Shown here piece after piece: positions 9,976 through 17,604 of a stretch of DNA of 42,099 nt. The translations under genes were made by a program, and so were the position numbers. The notes under the pieces are model-generated. The model worked only from the letters and a program-made list of their open reading frames with translations, had not been told where the DNA came from and did no database searches. The first letter of the stretch is position 1; each line of letters begins with the position of its first letter. Origin of the DNA: an uncultured Oscillospiraceae bacterium (lineage in GTDB: Bacteria; Bacillota; Clostridia; Oscillospirales; Oscillospiraceae); contig CAKTMW010000014.1 of the NCBI GenBank assembly GCA_934574095.1, positions 1 to 42,099 on the forward strand, in the 5' to 3' direction.

Positions 9976-10737
9976 TTACTCCTCCGCCAAAAACGCCTTA
10001 TAATAATCCAGCGTCCGGAAGCCCCGCTCCAGCTGCACCGCGCAGAAGGCCTCCCCCGCCCGGTCCAGCATCACCAGCCCCGCCTTGTCCAACGAAAAGC
10101 CGTACAGCTTCTTGGGCGGGCAATACAGGATGTACCGCAGCGCCTGCACGGCGCTCTGCGTCAGCGGCAGGCTCAGCCCGCCGCCGGTCACCCGGCAGCC
10201 GCCGCACCGCAGCAGCCCCTGGCTCACGTCCAGCATGGGCGCCTCCGGCGATTCCCGCCCGCATACGGCGCAGCCGTCCGCCAGCGGCGCGAACCCCGCC
10301 TCCGCCAGCAGCCGCCACACGAACGCCGTCTTCACCAGCCGGTTGGGCTTCCCCAGCATCCCCAGGGCGAACAGGGCGTTCAGCAGCAGCGGCAATATGT
10401 CCGCCGCCGCCATGGCGTCCTGACACACCGCCTCCGTCAGCTCCGCGAAATAGGCCGCCAGCGCCAGCTTTTCAATGTCCTGCCGCACCCCGTCAAACAG
10501 CTCGATGGTCCCGGCTTCCGCCAGATAGTACCACTCGCCCTTCCGCCGCAGCGTCATCTCGTCATAGGCCAGCAGCTGGCAGGCGGCAGTGTACTTGCTG
10601 CGCCGGCTCCTTGCCCCCTTGGCAATGACGCTGATGCGGCCCAGCTCCGGCGTCAGCACCGTCAATATCTTGTCCGATTCCTTGGTCTCCGTCTCCCGCA
10701 GGACCAGACCTGGGGTCACGAATGTTCCGTTGTCCAC
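9976..10737 (-). CDS. recO: DNA repair protein RecO
   Basis: 253 residues. The N-terminal OB fold opens TPGLVLRETETKESDKILTVLT, which is typical of RecO. The C-terminal helical part carries a four-cysteine zinc site (CAVCGRES ... LLRCGGC). RecO loads RecA and anneals ssDNA in gap repair together with RecR. I chose GTG 10737 (MDNGTFVTPG...) because GGAGG lies just upstream and the longer frame would read through the yqzL gene. The start overlaps yqzL by 22 bases, which suggests translational coupling. Confidence 0.93.
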   Translation of the reverse strand: MDNGTFVTPGLVLRETETKESDKILTVLTPELGRISVIAKGARSRRSKYTAACQLLAYDEMTLRRKGEWYYLAEAGTIELFDGVRQDIEKLALAAYFAELTEAVCQDAMAAADILPLLLNALFALGMLGKPNRLVKTAFVWRLLAEAGFAPLADGCAVCGRESPEAPMLDVSQGLLRCGGCRVTGGGLSLPLTQSAVQALRYILYCPPKKLYGFSLDKAGLVMLDRAGEAFCAVQLERGFRTLDYYKAFLAEE

Positions 10738-10814
10738 GCCTCGTCCTCCGTGTCCTTCGCCATCAGCCACGCCTCCGGCGCCCCGGTGTCCCAAAATAGT
10801 TCCCAGTAATCCAC
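10716..10814 (-). CDS. yqzL: YqzL-family small protein
   Basis: A 32-residue ORF, GTG start at 10814 and TGA at 10716-10718. It begins (M)DYWELFWDTGAPEAWLMA, matching the short YqzL family whose members read like YWxxFExTGxxxAYLLY and whose gene lies between era and recO in Bacillus and clostridia; this gene is in exactly that place. An AGGTGA ribosome site is about 7 bases upstream. A GTG at 10823 is an alternative start. The function of the family is unknown. The 3' end overlaps recO by 22 bases. Confidence 0.78.
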   Translation of the reverse strand: MDYWELFWDTGAPEAWLMAKDTEDEAWTTEHS

Positions 10815-10869
10815 CGCTCTCACCTCATGCCTAGCATGACGCGAAGACCGTGGTTTCATGTCTGGTAAT

Positions 10870-11769
10870 TTACTCCTCGTTGAAGCCCTGGGCGCGAATG
10901 AAGTTGACGTTATCTCTCCAATTTTCTTTCACCTTCACCCAGGCCTCCATGTACACCTTCGTGCCCATAAATTTCTCAATATCCTGCCGGGCCAGCGAAC
11001 TGATGCGCTTCATCATCTCTCCGTGCTTGCCGATGATGATGCCCTTGTGGCTGGCCTTCTCGCAGTAGATGGTCACATCCAGGTCGATGATCCCGCTGTC
11101 CCGCTCCGAGAACCGCGTCACCTCCACCGCCGTGCCGTGGGGGATCTCCTTGTCCAGACATTGCAGCATCTTCTCCCGCACGATCTCGGCGCAGACCTGC
11201 GCGTCAGGCTGATCGGTGGTCATGCCGTCGGGGAACAGCTGCGGCCCCTCCTGGGCGTACTTCTGCAATTGCTCCAGCAGCTCGTCCAGTCCGTCGCCGG
11301 TGCGGGCGGAGATGGGGATAATAGCGTCAAAGCCGCTGTACACCTCGTTGTACGCGGCGATCACCGCCAGCAGATCGTCCTTCTTCTCCACCGTGTCCAC
11401 CTTGTTGATGCACAGCACCACCGGCAGCTGCTCCTCCTCAATGCGCCGCAGCAGCAGCTTCTCCGGCTCGCCCACATGGGCGATGGGCTCCACCAGCAGC
11501 AGCGCGCACTCCACGGCGCTGAGACTTTCCCGCACCACCTTCACCATGTAGTCGCCCAGGCGGCTGCGGGGTTTATGCAGGCCCGGCGTGTCCAGCAGCA
11601 CGAACTGGGTGTCGCCCCGGTTCACCACGCCGTAGATACGGTTTCTCGTGGTCTGGGGCTTCTTGGAAACGATGGCGATCTTCTCGCCCACCAGGGCGTT
11701 GGTCAGGCTGGACTTGCCCACATTGGGCCGTCCGCACACGGTAATCATTGCAGTTTTCGTAATGTTCAT
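10870..11769 (-). CDS. era: GTPase Era, 16S rRNA maturation factor
   Basis: A 299-residue protein of standard length. G1 is GRPNVGKSSLTNALVG, G2 lies in KPQTTRNRIYG, G3 is DTPGLHKPRSRLGDYM and G4 is NKVD. A C-terminal KH domain follows (GTAVEVTRF ... KGIIIGKHGEMMKRIS). Era binds the 3' end of 16S rRNA during 30S assembly. The order era-yqzL-recO is the conserved Firmicute order. Repeat copy 3 lies just upstream, where Bacillus carries dgkA and cdd. Confidence 0.97.
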   Translation of the reverse strand: MNITKTAMITVCGRPNVGKSSLTNALVGEKIAIVSKKPQTTRNRIYGVVNRGDTQFVLLDTPGLHKPRSRLGDYMVKVVRESLSAVECALLLVEPIAHVGEPEKLLLRRIEEEQLPVVLCINKVDTVEKKDDLLAVIAAYNEVYSGFDAIIPISARTGDGLDELLEQLQKYAQEGPQLFPDGMTTDQPDAQVCAEIVREKMLQCLDKEIPHGTAVEVTRFSERDSGIIDLDVTIYCEKASHKGIIIGKHGEMMKRISSLARQDIEKFMGTKVYMEAWVKVKENWRDNVNFIRAQGFNEE

Positions 11770-11818
11770 TCAGGTGATCCTCAACTTTCTTTTGTTTGAG
11801 CAATGTTTTTGGAGAGTT

Positions 11819-12158
11819 TCGCTCTCCGGAGCGACCTACTTTTGCCAATAGCGGCAAAAGTAGGCAAAAGCGCCAGAAGGAACCTCCGGTTCCTTCACCT
11901 CCCGGCGCCGCTGCCGCTGATGCCTACGCCGAACAGCGCTTTGGCGCCTACCGTTGAGAATGTGAGCGGCAGCGGCGCAAGAGGGGCAGACGATTCGTCA
12001 TACGTAACGATAACCACCGGGTTCTGTGAACGCGCGGTAAAAGGTATCAAATATGAGCGTAGGCATAGCGTGGGCGGATTCTTAAACCGCAGGTTTAAGC
12101 TGTCCTTTTGGGTACTTTTGGGACAGCGGCCAAAAGTACCTCGTGGCCGCAGCCACGA
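11819..12158 (+). repeat. structured intergenic repeat, copy 3 (full length)
   Basis: 340 bases. Left: outer hairpin TCGCTC-tccg-GAGCGA (11819-11834), terminal hairpin CCTACTTTTGCC/GGCAAAAGTAGG (11835-11846, 11853-11864), inner GAAGGAACC/GGTTCCTTC (11876-11896). Centre: a 14-bp stem GCGCCGCTGCCGCT/AGCGGCAGCGGCGC (11905-11918, 11965-11978). Right: CTTAAACC/GGTTTAAG (12081-12099), terminal hairpin GGTACTTTTGG/CCAAAAGTACC (12111-12121, 12130-12140) and outer hairpin TCGTGGC-cgca-GCCACGA (12141-12158). It fills the era-ybeY gap; I see no gene in it. Confidence 0.9.
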
Positions 12159-12165
12159 AACTTCC

Positions 12166-12657
12166 TTACCTCTCCAACCCCAATTCCGCCATAATGCTCT
12201 CCTCCCGTTCCCGCATCTTGGCCTTCATAGGCCCCTCGTCCAGATGGTCGTAGCCCAGCAGATGCAGCACCGAGTGCACCACCAGATACGCCAGCTCCCG
12301 GCGGTTGGAGTGCCCGTACTCCTTGGCCTGGGCCTGTACCCGCTCCATGGACAGCACCATGTCGCCCAGCGGCACCAGCCCCGTGCCGGGGTCGGCGTCC
12401 TCCGCGCCGGGCAGCTCACCGGGCGTCAGCTCGAACTCCGGAAAGCTCAGCACATCGGTGGGCCTGTCCACCTGCCGCATATCCCGATTGATCTGATGGA
12501 TGCCCGCGTCATCTGTCACCAGCACGTCCACCTCGCAGGGAAAGTCCACCCCCTGCATAGAAAGCGCCGTGCGGATGACCCGGCGGATCAGCGCCTTTTT
12601 CTCGTCGCTTACCCCCGGCACGTCGGCGGTGACGGGGATGTAATGCCGCTTCGCCAT
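12166..12657 (-). CDS. ybeY: rRNA maturation endoribonuclease YbeY
   Basis: 163 residues with the family metal site HSVLHLLGYDH (HxxxHxxxxxH), which binds zinc, and the preceding motif VDRPTDVLSFP. YbeY trims the 3' end of 16S rRNA and takes part in ribosome quality control. The ATG overlaps the stop codon of phoH by one base (TAATG), so the pair is translationally coupled. Repeat copy 3 begins close to its 3' end. Confidence 0.95.
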   Translation of the reverse strand: MAKRHYIPVTADVPGVSDEKKALIRRVIRTALSMQGVDFPCEVDVLVTDDAGIHQINRDMRQVDRPTDVLSFPEFELTPGELPGAEDADPGTGLVPLGDMVLSMERVQAQAKEYGHSNRRELAYLVVHSVLHLLGYDHLDEGPMKAKMREREESIMAELGLER

Positions 12658-13616
12658 TATTTCTTCCTCCTGTCCTCGTACCGGGCGTAGGCCTCGATGA
12701 TCCGCTGCACCATCACGTGGCGCACCACGTCCTCCTGGGTCAGCTGGCAGATGCCCACGCCTTCCACGTCCCGCAGCACCTTCATGGCCTCCTTCAGGCC
12801 GCTGACCTTGTCGGTGGGCAGGTCGATCTGGGTAATGTCGCCGGTGATGACCACCTTGGAGCCGAAGCCCATACGGGTCAGGAACATCTTCATCTGCTCC
12901 CGGCTGGTGTTCTGGGCCTCATCCAGAATGATGAAGCTGTCGTCCAGCGTCCGGCCTCGCATATAGGCCAGCGGCGCCACCTCGATGTTGCCCCGCTCCA
13001 GATACTTCTGGTATGTCTCCGCGCCCAGCATGTCAAACAGGGCGTCGTACAAAGGCCGCAGATAGGGGTCGACCTTGCTCTGCAGGTCGCCGGGCAGGAA
13101 GCCCAGCCGCTCGCCCGCCTCCACGGCGGGCCGGGTCAGCACGATGCGGTTCACCTGCTTGTCCCGGAAGGCCGCCACTGCCGCCGCCACCGCCAGATAC
13201 GTCTTGCCGGTACCGGCAGGGCCTACACCAATGGTAACGGTGTTGTGCAGCACCGAGTCCACATACTGCTTCTGGCCGATGGTCTTGGGCTTCACGGGCC
13301 GTCCCTTGCTGGTGATGCAGATCACGTCCTGGGTCAGTTCGCTGATGCGCTCGGACTGGCCGCTGCGGCACAGTCCGATGACGTACCGCACGTGCTGCTG
13401 GTTGATGGCCTCGCCCTTGGCGCTGAGGGTCAGCAGAGCCTGCACGGCCTTTTCCGCCAGCATTACGTTCTCTGGTTCGCCGGAGATGACGATCTCGCCG
13501 CCCCGGTTCACCACCTGTACCTGAAACTCCGTCTCCAGCAGGCGGATATTTTCATCAAAGGAGCCGAATAGATTGATGGCCTCCTCCATGCGCTCAATAC
13601 CGATGCGTTGTTCCAT
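12657..13616 (-). CDS. phoH: PhoH-like ATPase
   Basis: 319 residues when started at ATG 13616, which GAAGG precedes. An N-terminal RNA-binding-like part (INLFGSFDENIRLLETEF...VNRGGEIVISGE) is followed by an ATPase domain with Walker A GPAGTGKTYLAVAAA and Walker B FIILDEAQNTSREQMKMFL. PhoH proteins are ATPases associated with RNA metabolism and are almost always found next to ybeY, as here. A longer in-frame version reaching 13805 would run through repeat DNA, so I rejected it. Confidence 0.93.
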   Translation of the reverse strand: MEQRIGIERMEEAINLFGSFDENIRLLETEFQVQVVNRGGEIVISGEPENVMLAEKAVQALLTLSAKGEAINQQHVRYVIGLCRSGQSERISELTQDVICITSKGRPVKPKTIGQKQYVDSVLHNTVTIGVGPAGTGKTYLAVAAAVAAFRDKQVNRIVLTRPAVEAGERLGFLPGDLQSKVDPYLRPLYDALFDMLGAETYQKYLERGNIEVAPLAYMRGRTLDDSFIILDEAQNTSREQMKMFLTRMGFGSKVVITGDITQIDLPTDKVSGLKEAMKVLRDVEGVGICQLTQEDVVRHVMVQRIIEAYARYEDRRKK

Positions 13617-14181
13617 ATATAGCCTTCTTTCTGAAAGGAAAATGTGTTTGTTATTTTGTGGGGGTTCCGTAGGGCAGGGCCCATGTGCCCCGCCGTCTAC
13701 TGCCGCAGCAGTTTTCTGTCCGGGCCGATGTTGCTGTGAGCTCTTATGTTTGTCCGTAGGGGAGGGGCTCTGCCCCTCCCGCCGTTCACCACCGCACCTG
13801 CCCATTTACCGTGGGGCGCGATGCACCCCAAGGGTACTTGTTCCGCTTCGCTCCACTGCGTGGGCATCGCGCCCTACAAAATACTGTCGGTGGCCGCTGC
13901 GTAGGGCGGCCTGCCCTCAGGCCGCCGCACAATAGACGCAGCAGCGTTGTTCGGCGTTGGCATCAGCGGCAGCGGTACACTGCCCCGAAGCCTCCCTCTG
14001 AGAGGGAGGTGTCAAAATCGAAAATTTTGACAGAAGGATTGCCCATAAGCATCTGGCCGAAGGGCTGCCCGTCGATGGTTCCCCAGTTGCCTTCAGCAAC
14101 ACGTCCTGTTGCGGTGCCCAAAATTTCGCTGCGGCATTAAAGCCGCCGAAATTTTGACCGCGGCCACTCGCTCACCTCGCT
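13617..14181. repeat. repeat island between yqfD and phoH
   Basis: 565 bases without a credible gene. They hold several palindromes: a GTAGGGC element (13669-13700); GTAGGGGAGGGGCTCT/GCCCCTCCC (13756-13780); the paired arms GGGCGCGATG and CATCGCGCCC (about 13814 and 13865); GGGCGGCCTG/CAGGCCGCC (13903-13926); a fragment of the long structured repeat (13943-13976); a GCCTCCCTCTGAGAGGGAGG arm (13990-14009); TCAAAAT/ATTTTGA (about 14012-14030); and CAAAATTTCG/CGAAATTTTG (about 14119-14156). In Bacillus, yqfD and phoH are immediate neighbours, so the island looks like accumulated insertions. Confidence 0.8.
13943..13976 (-). repeat. fragment of the structured intergenic repeat (copy 4)
   Basis: About 30 of 33 bases agree with the complement of 11906-11939 in copy 3 (the GCCGCTGCCGCT arm and adjoining loop), and the equivalent part of copy 2 (9725-9758) is also similar. 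It is joined to a GGCGGCCTG...CAGGCCGCC palindrome, as copy 1 is. Confidence 0.75.
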
Positions 14182-15396
14182 TCATCTGCCACTGGCAGCG
14201 CTCGGATCGCTCCCCACCGCCACCGCCACGCTGACGCCGATCTCCTCCTCACACTCCGCTGTCAGCGTCACCACCAGCATCTCCCCCTGCCGCCGGGTGG
14301 AAAATGTGGTGCTCACCACCTGGCCGTTCTCCGTCAGCATCTGCTCCAGCTGCGCCAGCAGCTGGGCCTGGCCCTCGGCCTTGGCCTGGGCCTCGGTGCG
14401 CTCCGCCGCTTGGGCGGTGCGCACGGTGATCTCCTCCGTTACCAGCGTCAGGGGCAGCCGCAGGCCGAAGGGCAGCGTCACCGGATGATACGTTACTATT
14501 TTATCACAACCCGACCCCAACATGCTACCCTTTCCGTACAATTTTATCCGCTGTTTTCCCACATCCAAGGCCCAGCGGGAATAGGTCTCGCCCTCTCCCG
14601 TCTTTTCCTCCCGCGCCAGCGGCGCCGCCGCCGACAGGGTGTACCATGTCCGGGCCCAGACCTTTCCCCTGCCCCGCATGAACCGCACCCCCTCCGAGGG
14701 GGAGTCCGCCACCCCGGAGATCAGCAGCTGTCCCGCCTGCACCGTGTCGCCCTTGGCCACCAGCGCGTGGCCGTCCCAGGCCTCCACCTTTGTCACCAGG
14801 CCGCTGCGCGCCGCCACCACGTTGGTATAGCCCTTCCGGTCCGCCATCTCCGGCGGCCGTTTTCGCTCCACCACCTGCACATGGGCCGTACACCCCGTGA
14901 TGTTCACCGACAGCCACGAGATATCCCCCAGCTCCAGCAGCACCCGGTTCCGCAGCTCCTCCTGGTCAAAACTCAGCGACCGGGTGCCGACGCCCACGCC
15001 GCAGTTCTCCAGCGCCCGCAATATTTTCTCCGTGGACACCGTGTCGTTGCCCGTCACCTGAAAATCCCAGATGAAAGTATTCCCATACCACAGCAGCGCC
15101 GCCGTCAGCGCCAGGGCGCACCACAGCACGTACCGCCGCCGCATCCGCCCCAGGTCCACCGGCGCGCCCCGCTCCTCCAGCCGGGTCAGTACCGCGCCGC
15201 ACTCCGCCGCCAGCCCCTCCAGGTCCGCCGCCCCCTGCCGGGTGGTGCGCAGGGTAAAGCGCTCCGCCGTCTCCCACCGCACGTCCCAAAAGGGTACGCC
15301 GTGGACGCCGCACAGGTTCAGCACCCGTTCCGGCGCCAGACTCTCGCACCGGAACCATACGCTGCCCCGCAGATAATTCCAAACCTTTGCGTACAT
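14182..15396 (-). CDS. yqfD: sporulation protein YqfD
   Basis: 404 residues. The N-terminal cytoplasmic part (WNYLRGSVWFRCESLAPERVLNLC, cut here to the recognisable region) is followed by one transmembrane helix (about 92-108, YVLWCALALTAALLWYG) and a large extracytoplasmic domain (VTGNDTVSTEKIL...). This is the layout of YqfD, a mother-cell sporulation membrane protein made under sigma-E in Bacillus. It follows yqfC after three bases, as in other spore formers, and supports a spore-forming host. The exact molecular function is unknown. Confidence 0.9.
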   Translation of the reverse strand: MYAKVWNYLRGSVWFRCESLAPERVLNLCGVHGVPFWDVRWETAERFTLRTTRQGAADLEGLAAECGAVLTRLEERGAPVDLGRMRRRYVLWCALALTAALLWYGNTFIWDFQVTGNDTVSTEKILRALENCGVGVGTRSLSFDQEELRNRVLLELGDISWLSVNITGCTAHVQVVERKRPPEMADRKGYTNVVAARSGLVTKVEAWDGHALVAKGDTVQAGQLLISGVADSPSEGVRFMRGRGKVWARTWYTLSAAAPLAREEKTGEGETYSRWALDVGKQRIKLYGKGSMLGSGCDKIVTYHPVTLPFGLRLPLTLVTEEITVRTAQAAERTEAQAKAEGQAQLLAQLEQMLTENGQVVSTTFSTRRQGEMLVVTLTAECEEEIGVSVAVAVGSDPSAASGR

Positions 15397-15399
15397 GCC

Positions 15400-15690
15400 C
15401 TACTCCACCAGTTCGATTTTTTCGATGGTGCCGTCGATCCGCAGCTCCTGCTCGGTCATGGCCTGCAATTGCAGGTCCCGCCCGGTGATCCGCACCACCA
15501 CCGACCCGCCGTTGATGTCCACCGCCTCCGTGGAATACCCCAGCACCCCCCGGTGCCGGTCCATATAGAAAGCGTGGCTGCCCAGCAGCTCCATCCGGGG
15601 GATATCCGGTGCCAGCACCGGCGGCAGGTCCAGCCGGTCCGCCGCCTCCAGCGTCTTTTGCACCAAGCGTTTGCGCAGCTTTTCTCCCAT
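15400..15690 (-). CDS. yqfC: sporulation protein YqfC
   Basis: 96 residues, mainly beta-rich, with IPRMELLGSHAFYMDRHRGV and VVVRITGRDLQLQAMTEQEL, which match the YqfC family. It is paired with yqfD, three bases apart. I chose ATG 15690 rather than GTG 15699 because the latter lies inside the ribosome site AGAGGTGA. It is a sigma-E-class sporulation gene in relatives; its biochemical role is not known. Confidence 0.9.
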   Translation of the reverse strand: MGEKLRKRLVQKTLEAADRLDLPPVLAPDIPRMELLGSHAFYMDRHRGVLGYSTEAVDINGGSVVVRITGRDLQLQAMTEQELRIDGTIEKIELVE

Positions 15691-15712
15691 AGCCGTCACC
15701 TCTGTGGATGTG

Positions 15713-15769
15713 TATGCGGCGGCGGCGGAAAACTTGCCTGTCCGGCATCACCGCCTCCGCCGCCGCATA
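15713..15769. promoter_or_regulatory. inverted repeat in the yqfC/ylbJ-like divergent promoter region
   Basis: Perfect 13-base arms TATGCGGCGGCGG (15713-15725) and CCGCCGCCGCATA (15757-15769) flank a 31-base spacer in the 100-base gap between two divergent sporulation genes. On the minus strand the left arm runs into GCATACACA, which resembles a sigma-E -10 element (CATACAMT). No convincing -35 is seen, so a promoter assignment is weak. Confidence 0.4.
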
Positions 15770-15790
15770 GGCTTTGGCGAGGTGATGGAC

Positions 15791-16702
15791 ATGAAAAAAA
15801 CACTGACGACCACCCTGCTGGCCGTCTCGCTCCTGGGGCTGATGGCGCTGCTGCTGCGGCACAACCAGCCGGTTGGTCAGGCGGTGCGGCAGGGGCTCTC
15901 GCTGTGCGGAAAATCCGTCATCCCCTCCCTGTTCCCCTTCTTCGTCACGGTGTCGCTGGCGGTGGCCTGGGGGCTGTTCGATACGCTGCGGCGGCTGGGC
16001 CTGCCGGTGGGCGGAGCCGTGTTTCTACTGGGCATCGTGGGGGGCTATCCCGTGGGCGGCCGCACCATCGGCGAGCTGTACCGGGCTGGGACGATCTCCC
16101 TGCGGCAGGCGGAAAATCTGCTGACCTTCTGCAACAACGCCGGGCCCTCCTTCATCCTGTCCATCGCCGGGGCGGGGGTGTTCGGCAGCCAGCGGGCGGG
16201 GTGGGCGCTGTACGGCATCCACGTGCTCGCGGCGCTGGCGGCGGGCGGACTGCTGGGGGTATTCGGTGAAATGGCTCACGGGGGCCATAGCGGGGAAAAA
16301 AGGTGCTTTTTTGTACCCATAAACGCCGTTAATGTACCAATTAAAGCCTCCACTTTCGTGTCCGTTACGCGAAATGCCGCACTTTCTATGGTCAACGTCT
16401 GTGCGTTCGTCATTTATTTTCTGGCGCTGATGGCCCTTATCCGGCAGCTGTGGCCCGCCGTCCCCATGGCGGCCCTGGGGCTTCTGGAGCTGACCTCCGG
16501 CATCACCGCCCTGCCCGATTCGCCGACGGGCTTCTGTCTGGCATCGGCCCTGCTGGGGTGGGGCGGCGTGTCGGTCCACTGCCAGACGGCGGCAGTCCTG
16601 GAAGATACTGGAATTTTCATGGGCCGCTACCTGCTGGCAAAGGCGCTTCAGGCCGTGGTTTCCGCTCTTTTTGCCCTGGCGGCGTGCCGGTTTCTGTTCT
16701 GA
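15791..16702 (+). CDS. YlbJ-like sporulation integral membrane protein
   Basis: 303 residues with about eight hydrophobic segments and the nucleoside-recognition (Gate) fold pattern: SVIPSLFPFFVTVSL, LLGIVGGYPVGGRTIGELY, LLTFCNNAGPSFILSIAGAG. These are hallmarks of the YlbJ group, which sporulating Firmicutes need for spore coat or cortex assembly. It is shorter than Bacillus YlbJ (about 400). It is divergent from yqfC, so the two probably share sporulation control. ATG 15791 is preferred to ATG 15785 because GAGGTGA overlaps the latter. Confidence 0.8.
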   Translation: MKKTLTTTLLAVSLLGLMALLLRHNQPVGQAVRQGLSLCGKSVIPSLFPFFVTVSLAVAWGLFDTLRRLGLPVGGAVFLLGIVGGYPVGGRTIGELYRAGTISLRQAENLLTFCNNAGPSFILSIAGAGVFGSQRAGWALYGIHVLAALAAGGLLGVFGEMAHGGHSGEKRCFFVPINAVNVPIKASTFVSVTRNAALSMVNVCAFVIYFLALMALIRQLWPAVPMAALGLLELTSGITALPDSPTGFCLASALLGWGGVSVHCQTAAVLEDTGIFMGRYLLAKALQAVVSALFALAACRFLF

Positions 16703-16736
16703 GGCGGTTCCTGTCGGTTTTTAGCGAAAAAAATAC

Positions 16737-16765
16737 GTGCAAATTCCGAAAAAAGGCGCTATAAT
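16737..16765 (+). promoter_or_regulatory. promoter of proBA
   Basis: A perfect TATAAT at 16760-16765 with a weak -35 (GTGCAA, 16737-16742) 17 bases upstream, about 50 bases before proB. No T-box or other leader structure is visible in this short leader. Confidence 0.6.
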
Positions 16766-16818
16766 AGAGTTCAAATTCTATCCCGGCATCCACATCATGA
16801 TCCCAAAGGAGGGAGCGT

Positions 16819-17604
16819 ATGCGAATCACCGTAAAAGTCGGCACCTCCACCCTGGCCCACGCCACCGGGCGGCTGAACATCCAGCGGATGGAGAAGCTGT
16901 GCAAGGTCCTCAGCGATTTGAAAAACGCGGGACACGAGATTATTCTGGTGTCCTCCGGCGCCATCGGCATGGGCGTGGGCAAGCTGAACCTGCCGGGGCG
17001 GCCCAAGGATATGCCCACCAAGCAGGCGGCCGCCGCCGTGGGCCAGTGCGAGCTGATGTATACCTACGACAAGCTGTTCAACGAGTACAGCCACACGGTA
17101 GCCCAGGTGCTGCTGACCGGCGAGGACGTGAAGAACGAGCACCGCAGCCGCAACATGCGCAACACCATTTTCCGGCTGCTGGAGCTGGGGGCGCTGCCGG
17201 TCATCAACGAGAACGACGCGGTGGCCACCGACGAGATCGGCGTGGAGAATACCATCGGCGAGAACGACACTCTGTCCGCCATTGTGGCGGCGGCGGTGGG
17301 GGCCGACCTGCTGATTTTGCTGAGCGACATCGACGGGCTGTATGACAGCGATCCCCACAAGAACCCGGACGCCAAGCTCATCAGCACCGTAAGTACCATC
17401 GACGACCACATTCTGTCTCTGGGCGGTGGCAGCGGCTCGGCTCTGGGCACCGGCGGCATGGCGACGAAGCTCCACGCCGCCCAGGTGGCCACGGCGGCGG
17501 GCTGCGAGATGGTCATCGCCAACGGACAGCGGCCGGAGCTTTTATACGACATTGTGGCGGGCAAGCCGGTGGGCACCCGGTTTCTGGCAAAGGAGGGAAC
17601 ATAA
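16819..17604 (+). CDS. proB: glutamate 5-kinase
   Basis: 261 residues of the amino-acid kinase fold: ITVKVGTSTL (phosphate loop), VSSGAIGMGVGKL, VINENDAVATDEI (acidic substrate site) and LILLSDIDGLYDSDP. It lacks the C-terminal PUA domain, as many Firmicute enzymes do. It phosphorylates glutamate in the first step of proline synthesis. Start ATG 16819 follows AAAGGAGGG. proA begins immediately after its stop codon. Confidence 0.96.
   Translation: MRITVKVGTSTLAHATGRLNIQRMEKLCKVLSDLKNAGHEIILVSSGAIGMGVGKLNLPGRPKDMPTKQAAAAVGQCELMYTYDKLFNEYSHTVAQVLLTGEDVKNEHRSRNMRNTIFRLLELGALPVINENDAVATDEIGVENTIGENDTLSAIVAAAVGADLLILLSDIDGLYDSDPHKNPDAKLISTVSTIDDHILSLGGGSGSALGTGGMATKLHAAQVATAAGCEMVIANGQRPELLYDIVAGKPVGTRFLAKEGT

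Noticed and set aside
9461..12100. A similar open frame (GSGARG, DDSSY, GFLNRRFK) runs through repeat copies 2 and 3 and might be a conserved small protein.
   Set aside because: The same frame in copy 1 has a TAA upstream of the GFLNRRFK part, there is no ribosome site, and the conserved parts are explained by hairpin stems.
16766..16818. A T-box or proline-responsive leader before proB.
   Set aside because: The leader is about 45 bases long, too short for a T-box, and no terminator/antiterminator pair is visible.
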